18,603 nucleotides of DNA from Methanoculleus sp. UBA208 (GTDB lineage Archaea; Halobacteriota; Methanomicrobia; Methanomicrobiales; Methanoculleaceae): NCBI RefSeq assembly GCF_002498065.1, contig NZ_DAFZ01000017.1:1-18603 (forward strand), read 5' to 3'. This document shows, one piece after another, positions 13,711 through 18,603 of the stretch. The position numbers and the translations under genes are program-made. The notes under the pieces were generated by a model that made no database searches, was not told the origin of the DNA, and saw nothing but the letters and a program-made list of their open reading frames with translations. The number at the start of each line of letters is the position of its first letter. The first letter of the stretch is position 1.

Positions 13711-14267
13711 CCGAGGGGATCAACGAGGTTATCGCGACCACCGACGGCAACGCCGCTCCCATGGGGATCATCAACCGGGGCGGCTCCCTGCACATGGTCC
13801 TCTTCCGGGGGAGCCATACGGCGAGGAACATCGCCCGGGACCGCTGGGTGGTGGCGAACTTCGTCTTCGATCCCGTGATCTACGTCCGGACCGCCTTCGA
13901 CGATCTCCCCGAGGATGCCTTCGTCTTCGAAGAGATCAACGGGATGGTCGTCTGCCGCCTCCGCGACGCGGAGGCCTGGGCCGCGTTTGCCGCCGACGTG
14001 GAGCGGTCGAGCGACGAGGCGCTCGTCGTCCGGCTCGTCCCCGTCCACGAAGGGGTGCTCGACCTGCGGCTGCACCCGGTGAACCGGGGCTTTGCCAGCA
14101 TCGTGGACGCAACGGTCCATGCCACCCGCTATATCAGGAGTCGCGACCCGTGGCTTAAACAGCTGATCGAGCACCACACCGGCCTCGCCCGGAAGTGCGG
14201 CGGCTCCCGGGAATGGGAGGCGCTCGAACTCCTCGAGCGGTATATCGGCGACCTGATTCGCGAGTGA
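13698..14267 (+). CDS. DUF447 family protein (flavin-reductase-like split barrel)
   Basis: 189 aa from ATG 13698. It begins MGLLTEGINEVIATTDG and continues with AAPMGIINRGGSLHMVLFRG, SHTARNIARDRWVVANFVFD, DPVIYVRTAFDDLPEDAFVF and FASIVDATVHATRY, the conserved order of DUF447 (PF04289), a split beta-barrel related to FMN-binding flavin-reductase folds. DUF447 is frequent in methanogens and in the C1-transfer cluster of methylotrophs. The start is one of two close ATGs (13692 and 13698); GGGAGG at 13686-13691 is too close to the first and ideally spaced for the second. It overlaps the CitG-like gene by 13 bases and ends the operon; a strong GC hairpin follows. Function is unproven; a redox or binding role in tetrahydromethanopterin or methanofuran synthesis is possible. 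Confidence 0.82.
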   Translation: MGLLTEGINEVIATTDGNAAPMGIINRGGSLHMVLFRGSHTARNIARDRWVVANFVFDPVIYVRTAFDDLPEDAFVFEEINGMVVCRLRDAEAWAAFAADVERSSDEALVVRLVPVHEGVLDLRLHPVNRGFASIVDATVHATRYIRSRDPWLKQLIEHHTGLARKCGGSREWEALELLERYIGDLIRE

Positions 14268-14283
14268 CGGTTTTGCCGTTGCC

Positions 14284-14326
14284 GGGTCCGATCCCCCCGT
14301 TCTTCGCGGGGAGCGGGGGCGGACCC
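14284..14326 (+). terminator. GC hairpin after the marker-9 operon
   Basis: GGGTCCG (14284-14290) pairs with CGGACCC (14320-14326), and inside it CCCCCG (14294-14299) pairs with CGGGGG (14314-14319) around a loop that can fold further. It starts 17 bases after the DUF447 stop. No T-run follows, so termination is likely but not certain; it may instead be an RNA 3'-end stabiliser. Confidence 0.45.
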
Positions 14327-14398
14327 CGCCGCCCGGCCCGCAGACAGAGGCGCGTATCTCCACTACGGTTTTCATAATATTGAGAATATAATAATCCA

Positions 14399-14404
14399 TA
14401 TATA
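14399..14404 (+). promoter_or_regulatory. Box A of the first fasciclin gene
   Basis: CCATATATACG places TATATA at 14399-14404, about 45 bases before ATG 14446, so the leader would be about 19 bases. GGAGGT at 14433-14438 is a strong Shine-Dalgarno site seven bases before the ATG. The A+T-rich stretch 14371-14404 stands out from its surroundings. Confidence 0.5.
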
Positions 14405-14445
14405 CGATAACATACCACGAACCGCCCCGCAGGGAGGTACCTGGT

Positions 14446-14886
14446 ATGGCGAAGATCTTTGAGACGTTACAGAACGATGGGAGGTTCGGCAGGCTCGTCG
14501 AGATTATCCGGACCCTCGGCGAGGAGAAGATGCTGCAGGGCGAGGGGCCGATGACGTTCTTTGCTCCGGTCGATTCGGCATGGGATGCGATCCCCGAGCC
14601 GAACCGGGCGATGATCTTAAACGACAAACAGATGCTCTCGCACCTGATCGACTTCTTCACGATCGGCAACCATAAGTGCACGCTCGATGCGCTGCTCGAA
14701 AAGAACGTCGTGCAGACCGTCGAAGGGAACCCCATCATGGTCCGGAAGACCGAGCAGGGCACCCAGGTGGACGAGGCCGTCGTGCTCGAGGGGAACATGG
14801 AGGCGGACAACGGTATCATCCACGTCCTTGACGGAATCCCCTTCGTGACGCTCTCGCAGGCATTCGAGGCCTACGCAACGAAGTGA
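14446..14886 (+). CDS. Fasciclin (FAS1) domain protein, copy 1
   Basis: 146 aa, one complete FAS1 domain. The H1 box is GPMTFFAPVDSAWDAI, and the C-terminal H2 box is reduced to ADNGIIHVLDGIPFV. FAS1 domains mediate protein-protein adhesion and are usually secreted; here there is no signal peptide, no lipobox Cys and no membrane segment, so the protein should stay in the cytosol. It starts MAKIFETLQNDGRFG, parallel to the other three copies. It is the most divergent of the four: it lacks the Leu-rich 'YHIVPG' strand (FFTIGN instead) and has no Cys in the H2 box. It is separated from copy 2 by about 175 bp containing an oligo-T terminator and a TATA element, so it is transcribed alone. Confidence 0.85.
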   Translation: MAKIFETLQNDGRFGRLVEIIRTLGEEKMLQGEGPMTFFAPVDSAWDAIPEPNRAMILNDKQMLSHLIDFFTIGNHKCTLDALLEKNVVQTVEGNPIMVRKTEQGTQVDEAVVLEGNMEADNGIIHVLDGIPFVTLSQAFEAYATK

Positions 14887-14921
14887 GCAGGACCACGGGC
14901 GGACATGACTTCACGGTCCGA

Positions 14922-14952
14922 CCGGAATCTTTTTTCACGCGGACTCCTTCCG
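14922..14952 (+). terminator. Oligo-T terminator after fasciclin copy 1
   Basis: Six T's (14930-14935) lie about 45 bases after the stop, inside an inverted repeat CCGGAA (14922-14927) / TTCCGG (14947-14952). Archaeal RNA polymerase terminates at oligo-T runs, so this is a plausible end of the copy-1 transcript. Confidence 0.4.
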
Positions 14953-15028
14953 GCGGGAAAAGGTGCGCAGATTCGGGCCCTATCCCCCTCGACGACCGTC
15001 CCTGGAGCCCTGATCTGCTATGTCCGTA

Positions 15029-15039
15029 ATTATATATAT
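15029..15039 (+). promoter_or_regulatory. Box A of fasciclin copy 2; probably leaderless mRNA
   Basis: ATTATATATAT ends about 24 bases before ATG 15063. Transcription should then start at or within a few bases of that ATG, which argues for a leaderless mRNA and against the in-frame ATG at 15048. No Shine-Dalgarno site is visible before 15063. Confidence 0.6.
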
Positions 15040-15062
15040 CTGGCTAAATGATCCGTGGGTCC

Positions 15063-15491
15063 ATGAAGAGCATCTTTGAGACGGCCCGGGAAGACGATCG
15101 GTTGAGCACCTCCGTTGCGATGCTGCAGGCCGGGGGGATGGCGGAGACGCTCCGGGGAGAGGGGGAGTATACGGCATTGTTTCCGACGAATGAGGCGTAT
15201 TCCGGGTTTCCACGGGAGGTGCTGGACGCTATCACGGAGGACCGGGAGCGGCTCGAGAGCATGGTCCTGTACCACGTGATCCAGGGCAAACTCACCACGC
15301 AGGAACTGGCACGGATGGAGGCGATCAGGACCCTGCAGGGGGACCACCTGGATATCGCGGGCCCTCCGGAGGCGATGCGGCTGAACGATGCCGCCGTCAT
15401 CCAGCCCGATGTCGAGTGCACGAACGGCATCTATCACGTCATCGACAGGGTGCTCCTGCCTCGGGCGGTCGAGGCACGGGTGAAGAGGTAG
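15063..15491 (+). CDS. Fasciclin (FAS1) domain protein, copy 2
   Basis: 142 aa from ATG 15063. MKSIFETAREDDRLSTSVAM aligns with the starts of copies 3 and 4. H1 box GEYTALFPTNEAYSGF; middle strand MVLYHVIQGKLTTQEL; H2 box ECTNGIYHVIDRVLLP, the closest of the four to the textbook FAS1 ending. One Cys, in the position shared with copies 3 and 4. No signal peptide. The frame is open to ATG 15048, but the promoter position and paralogue alignment favour 15063. A single FAS1 domain of this size is the family minimum. Confidence 0.87.
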   Translation: MKSIFETAREDDRLSTSVAMLQAGGMAETLRGEGEYTALFPTNEAYSGFPREVLDAITEDRERLESMVLYHVIQGKLTTQELARMEAIRTLQGDHLDIAGPPEAMRLNDAAVIQPDVECTNGIYHVIDRVLLPRAVEARVKR

Positions 15492-15573
15492 GTTCAGGCC
15501 CGGCGCATGTCCGGCAACGGGGGTCGGGGGATGCCGGAAACCGGCCCCGGGAGCCGTGCGGAACCACCCGTAA

Positions 15574-15582
15574 TTTTATATA
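15574..15582 (+). promoter_or_regulatory. Box A of fasciclin copy 3
   Basis: TTTTATATA lies about 40 bases before ATG 15620, with GGGAG at 15606-15610 as a likely ribosome site. The leader would be about 15 bases. Confidence 0.5.
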
Positions 15583-15619
15583 CTCCCGTCTCTTCATCTC
15601 CCGCCGGGAGTTGGTTCAA

Positions 15620-16045
15620 ATGAAGAGTATCCTCGCGACCCTGCAGGAATCGGGATCGTTTGCCACGTTTCTCGACCTCGTACGGGCGGCCGGCATGGAG
15701 GAGCGGTTGAGCACTGAAGGACCTTACACGCTCTTCGTCCCGGACGACGATGCGTTCCGGGCTGTATCCGGGTCGGAACTCGACACGATTCGCCGGGATG
15801 CCGACCGGCTCGCCGAGACCCTGAACTACCATATCGTCCCGGGAGTCCATTCCATGATTGACCTTCTCGGCATACGGACGCTCCGGTCGCTCCAGGGAGA
15901 AGACCTGACCGTGGAGGTTGCATCGGAGGGGGTGCTGGTCAATAACGTGCTGGTCGTCGAGGCCGATGCGTGGTGTACCAACGGGATCTGCCATGCGGTC
16001 TCCGCACTGCTTCTGTCGCCTGTTGCAAGAGCTGCTGCTGCATAG
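15620..16045 (+). CDS. Fasciclin (FAS1) domain protein, copy 3
   Basis: 141 aa from ATG 15620; upstream in-frame codons belong to the GC-rich gap. H1 box GPYTLFVPDDDAFRAV; middle strand LNYHIVPGVHSMIDL; H2 box WCTNGICHAVSALLLSP. The two Cys of CTNGICH are shared only with copy 4; in ordinary FAS1 domains these positions are not Cys. They might form a disulfide or, with the His, bind a metal. No signal peptide, and an Ala-rich C-terminal tail. Copies 3 and 4 are the same length and are each other's closest relatives by eye. Confidence 0.88.
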   Translation: MKSILATLQESGSFATFLDLVRAAGMEERLSTEGPYTLFVPDDDAFRAVSGSELDTIRRDADRLAETLNYHIVPGVHSMIDLLGIRTLRSLQGEDLTVEVASEGVLVNNVLVVEADAWCTNGICHAVSALLLSPVARAAAA

Positions 16046-16088
16046 AAGAGTCCGGGGCCGGCACCATCCGGCCGGAGGCCCGGGAGAA

Positions 16089-16100
16089 CGTATAAATAAT
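16089..16100 (+). promoter_or_regulatory. Box A of fasciclin copy 4
   Basis: CGTATAAATAAT lies about 40 bases before ATG 16136. GGAGAGA (16124-16130) gives a good Shine-Dalgarno site five bases before the ATG. Confidence 0.5.
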
Positions 16101-16135
16101 CCGGCACATGTAGTGATGCGATTGGAGAGAGCAGC

Positions 16136-16561
16136 ATGAAGAACATCATCGAAACCCTGGAGGACTCCAATAACCTCACCGTATTTCTCGAACTGATCAG
16201 GATGTCGGGCATGGAGCCGATGCTCCGCGAGAGGGGGCCGTACACGGTCTTCGTCCCGACGGACGAGGCGTTTGCGAGGGTTCCAGACGAACGGATGGAC
16301 GAGCTCCGGCAGGACGCGGACAAACTCCTTCTCATCACGAGCTACCACGTCGTGCCGGGGCAGTTGACCTCGGAGGATCTCCGGAGCATCGCTGCCGTCA
16401 GGTCGAGCCTCGGGACCGACCTTGTCATACGGTCGTCGGATAAAGGCATCACCGTCAACAGCGTCCCCATCGTCGAGGCAGACGCGTTCTGTACCAACGG
16501 CATCTGCCACGCCATCAGCGCGGCGCTCGTCCCGCCGACGATAGACGTCGTTACACCCTGA
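16136..16561 (+). CDS. Fasciclin (FAS1) domain protein, copy 4
   Basis: 141 aa. MKNIIETLEDSNNLTVFLEL start; H1 box GPYTVFVPTDEAFARV; middle strand ITSYHVVPGQLTSEDL; H2 box FCTNGICHAISAALVPP with the same CTNGICH pair as copy 3. No signal peptide or membrane segment, so probably cytosolic. It converges with the UvsE gene on the other strand, with only 16 bases between the two stops and no room for separate terminators. Confidence 0.88.
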   Translation: MKNIIETLEDSNNLTVFLELIRMSGMEPMLRERGPYTVFVPTDEAFARVPDERMDELRQDADKLLLITSYHVVPGQLTSEDLRSIAAVRSSLGTDLVIRSSDKGITVNSVPIVEADAFCTNGICHAISAALVPPTIDVVTP

Positions 16562-16577
16562 GGAGGAGCCCCCGGAC

Positions 16578-17483
16578 TTACCGCTCTCGCGGCATGAGGA
16601 ACCGCCCGTCCCGGCGGGCGATCCCGACGGCGGCAAGAGCGCTCTTCTCTTTATCCTTGATCTCGAGCATGATGTCCATATCAGCCGGCGCGGTCTCGGC
16701 GAGGAACCGCTCGAAGTCGGCATTATCAAGGCTCTCTGCGTGCCGACCCTTCCGCCCGCCGGGCATCGGGGTGCTGTAATCGATCATCGGAATGCCGTCT
16801 TCGGCCCGCCAGGTTGCGCCGGACAATTCGACCGCTTCGGCCACCCCGGCGCCCGAGGGGTTGACCTGGTGGTGGAAGACGTCGAAGAGCACCGGGATGC
16901 CGGTCTCCTCGTGGATGCGGAGGCAGTCGGCCAGGGTGTAGCGCGAGTCGTCGTTCTCGACGACCAGCCGGCGGAGGATGCTCTCATCGAGGCGGGAATA
17001 TACGCTCGCGAACCGTTCCATGCTCGCCTTCTTATCACCGTATACGCCGCCGACATGGATCTGGATTTTCGCGGTCCCATCGAGGCGCATGGCGTCGAGG
17101 ACGGCGGCGTGGTAGCGGAGTTCCGCGACGCTCTTCTCAACGACACCAGGGTCTTTCGCGTTGATGACGACGAACTGGTCGGGGTGCATAGAGATCCGCA
17201 TCCCGTGCTCGCGAATGAATCGGCCGATCTCGCGAAACGGCTCCGCGAAGGTCTCCTGCCAGTTTGCGGTGCAGACCGGGTGCGACGCGAACGGCACGAG
17301 GCCGGAGCCGATCCGGAAGAAGAGGATGCACTCTCTTTGGTTGAAGCGGAGGATCTCTGCAAGACAGCGGAGGTTCTCCCGGACGGTCTCCTCCAGTCGT
17401 TCGTCGGAGTAGGAGGAGAGCCGAAACGTGCGGCCCGGGGAGCAGCCGATGCTCCGGTTGATGCACGGGTAGCCGATCTTCAT
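16578..17483 (-). CDS. uvsE: UV damage endonuclease UvsE (UVDE family)
   Basis: 301 aa from ATG 17483. It is a metal-dependent TIM-barrel endonuclease that nicks DNA 5' of UV photoproducts and some other lesions, starting an alternative excision repair. MKIGYPCINRSIGC is the family start; metal and lesion-site residues are visible in RISMHPDQFVVINAKD (His100, Gln103), KIQIHVGGVYGDK (His143), VVENDDSRYT (Glu176, Asp178), LFDVFHHQVNPSG (Asp201, His204) and DIMLEIKDKEKSAL (Glu and the usually carboxylated Lys). The length is normal. The frame is open 18 codons further, but those overlap the gene upstream and do not look family-like. The MutY-like gene ends 34 bases before it on the same strand, so the two are probably one repair operon. 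Confidence 0.92.
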   Translation of the reverse strand: MKIGYPCINRSIGCSPGRTFRLSSYSDERLEETVRENLRCLAEILRFNQRECILFFRIGSGLVPFASHPVCTANWQETFAEPFREIGRFIREHGMRISMHPDQFVVINAKDPGVVEKSVAELRYHAAVLDAMRLDGTAKIQIHVGGVYGDKKASMERFASVYSRLDESILRRLVVENDDSRYTLADCLRIHEETGIPVLFDVFHHQVNPSGAGVAEAVELSGATWRAEDGIPMIDYSTPMPGGRKGRHAESLDNADFERFLAETAPADMDIMLEIKDKEKSALAAVGIARRDGRFLMPRER

Positions 17484-17517
17484 GCTTCTTTCGGGTGATC
17501 CCGTACGGGTATCAACC

Positions 17518-18402
17518 TTACCTACAGGTGTACGCACCCTCGCTCTCGGCGACGAACCCCTCCCGTGCGAGGTCCCCGAGAATCCTCTTCACCCGTCCGG
17601 GCTCTTCGCAGAGCCGGAGGATCACCTCCTTCTCCGTGACCGTCCCCTCTTCGAGGACGAGCGCGAGGATCCGCCCCCTGATCTGCCGGTCGGACCCCTC
17701 GAACCGGCTCTGCCGGGAGTAGGATGCGCTCCTCCGGTTCGGGTTCGCCGTCCGTTTCTTCAACACCGTGCCGTAGTCCATCATCGCACTATACCACTCC
17801 CGCGGGTTCTCGTGATCAAGGGTCCTCTCTACGAGCGGGAGGACCTCGTCGTCCCGGACATCCTTCCGGTCCTGGAAGAAGAAGTGGATGAAGATCCGCC
17901 GGATGTTCGTCTCGACATAAACGACCGGCATGTTGAACGCATACGCAACAATGGCCGACGCGGTCGCGTTTCCGATGCCGGGGAAGGTCGCGAGCGTCTC
18001 GACGTCGGCGGGAAGTTCCCCGCCGTGGTCGTCCACGACGCGCCGGGCGGTCTCCTGGAGCGCGATCGCCCGGCGGTTGTAGCCCATGCCCTGCCAGGCG
18101 AGGAGCACCTCGCTTCTGGGGGCACGGGCAAGGCTCTCGAAGTCCCCGAATCGTTCGAGGAACTCGCCGTATTTCACGGCGACCCGCTCGACCTGGGTCT
18201 GCTGGAGCATGATCTCGGAGACCAGGATCCGGTAGGGGTCGGCGGTGTGCCGCCAGGGGAGGTCGCGGCCGTGGGCACGGTAGTACGAGAGGATGAGATC
18301 CCGGAAGAGGCGGATGTTCTCCGGGGTTGCCCCCTGCTCGCGGATCGCGTCAAGGAGCCGGCGTTCGCGCTCGTTCTGGTCGGGGTCGAGGCTGCCGATC
18401 AC
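17518..18402 (-). CDS. MutY-like HhH-GPD DNA glycosylase without Fe-S cluster, Asp-to-Glu active site
   Basis: 294 aa from a GTG start at 18402. Helix-hairpin-helix-GPD glycosylase fold: DLPWRHTADPYRILVSEIML with Glu63, then QQTQVERV, the MutY signature; YNRRAIALQETARRVV; hairpin TFPGIGNATASAIVAYAF (140-156). Counting from the conserved Pro, the position of the catalytic Asp of E. coli MutY (Asp138, in 'LDGNVKRV') holds Glu164 in VYVETNIRRIF, with no gap. The four Fe-S cysteines expected after the GPD region are all missing; this segment reads YGTVLKKRTANPNRRSASYS. A short C-terminal winged-helix-like part (about 230-294) replaces the NUDIX-like 8-oxoG domain. I remember a bacterial and archaeal subgroup with the same 'ETNIR' motif, annotated as A/G-specific glycosylase; real substrate unknown. 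It heads an operon with uvsE. Confidence 0.85.
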   Translation of the reverse strand: MIGSLDPDQNERERRLLDAIREQGATPENIRLFRDLILSYYRAHGRDLPWRHTADPYRILVSEIMLQQTQVERVAVKYGEFLERFGDFESLARAPRSEVLLAWQGMGYNRRAIALQETARRVVDDHGGELPADVETLATFPGIGNATASAIVAYAFNMPVVYVETNIRRIFIHFFFQDRKDVRDDEVLPLVERTLDHENPREWYSAMMDYGTVLKKRTANPNRRSASYSRQSRFEGSDRQIRGRILALVLEEGTVTEKEVILRLCEEPGRVKRILGDLAREGFVAESEGAYTCR

Positions 18403-18603
18403 GGTAGATCATCTGTCTGACAGGAGGAAATAGGTTGGGCACCCGGGGGTGGGGATGTTAAATGGCACTGAGAACGGCAGTTATAACGCCCCCCTGCTCC
18501 AAGAGATGCCCCTTCACGCGTGCCAACTCAAGCACCGTACACTGGACCGTGGGAATATCGCCATAGGGGGAGGGGTTGCAGGGGAGGGGGGTCTCCCCCC
18601 TCC
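18403..18603. repeat. Non-coding end with perfect GC hairpin
   Basis: No gene is seen in the last 200 bases. GGAGGGGGG (18583-18591) and CCCCCCTCC (18595-18603) form a perfect nine-base-pair stem around TCT. The stem may continue past the window edge, because further G's lie upstream. GTTATAAC (about 18480-18487) is a short palindrome that could be part of the promoter of the MutY-like gene. The hairpin may be a terminator for a gene beyond the window or a dispersed repeat. Confidence 0.4.

Noticed and set aside
13362..14819. 485-codon minus-strand frame across the CitG-like, DUF447 and FAS1 genes
   Set aside because: It runs antisense to three well-supported genes and has shadow composition.
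15494..16729. 411-codon minus-strand frame across FAS1 copies 3 and 4
   Set aside because: It is antisense to clear FAS1 domains and carries no domain itself.
1..18603. CRISPR array, rRNA, transposase or integrase
   Set aside because: No regularly spaced repeats, rRNA sequence or recombinase motifs were seen on either strand, despite the CARF-like gene and the tRNA-flanked island.

Overview
The window reads as a chromosome segment of a methanogenic archaeon, most likely a high-GC member of the Methanomicrobiales such as Methanoculleus (inference). It carries most of the coenzyme F430 (cfb) pathway and a methanogenesis-marker-9 gene. Several genes have archaeal box-A (TATA) promoters close to their starts. 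The window splits into two parts by base composition: about 1-5990 is visibly A+T-richer, and about 6120-18603 is G+C-rich with the codon use of a high-GC methanogen. A tRNA-Glu(TTC) gene at 6010-6082 sits at the switch.  Left part, an accessory island (about 1-5990). It holds mostly small, poorly characterised genes. From the left: a large protein with a HicB-like C-terminus, followed by a one-base-overlapping HicA-like stub with a stop after 33 codons; a translationally coupled pair (zinc-ribbon protein and membrane-anchored beta-domain protein); a CARF-like/winged-helix regulator of the HFX_2341/DUF6293 type; and a plus-strand block of a TGT/DpdA-like barrel protein, a TIR-like (ThsB/DUF1863-type) protein, a frameshifted small membrane protein, and a conserved 90-aa protein. 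The TGT-like/TIR/membrane block looks like an undescribed or partly decayed anti-phage module and is the best candidate for a new system here.  Right part, core metabolism and maintenance. After tRNA-Glu come, on the minus strand, a branched-chain aminotransferase gene (ilvE) and a tight operon cfbA-cfbE-cfbD-cfbB for F430 synthesis; cfbC, the NifH-like partner of CfbD, is not in the window. Divergent from cfbA is a plus-strand four-gene overlapping operon: a PDDEXK nuclease-like protein, methanogenesis marker 9 (DUS-like barrel plus Cys-rich domain), a CitG-like triphosphoribosyl transferase homologue, and a DUF447 flavin-binding-type protein. The last two may act in tetrahydromethanopterin synthesis (inference).  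Next are four consecutive single-domain fasciclin (FAS1) genes at 14446-16561. None has a signal peptide and each has its own TATA-like promoter, which points to local gene amplification.  The right end carries a minus-strand DNA-repair pair: a MutY-like glycosylase without the Fe-S cysteines and with Glu in place of the catalytic Asp, followed by a UV damage endonuclease (UvsE). The last 200 bases are non-coding and end in a perfect GC hairpin.
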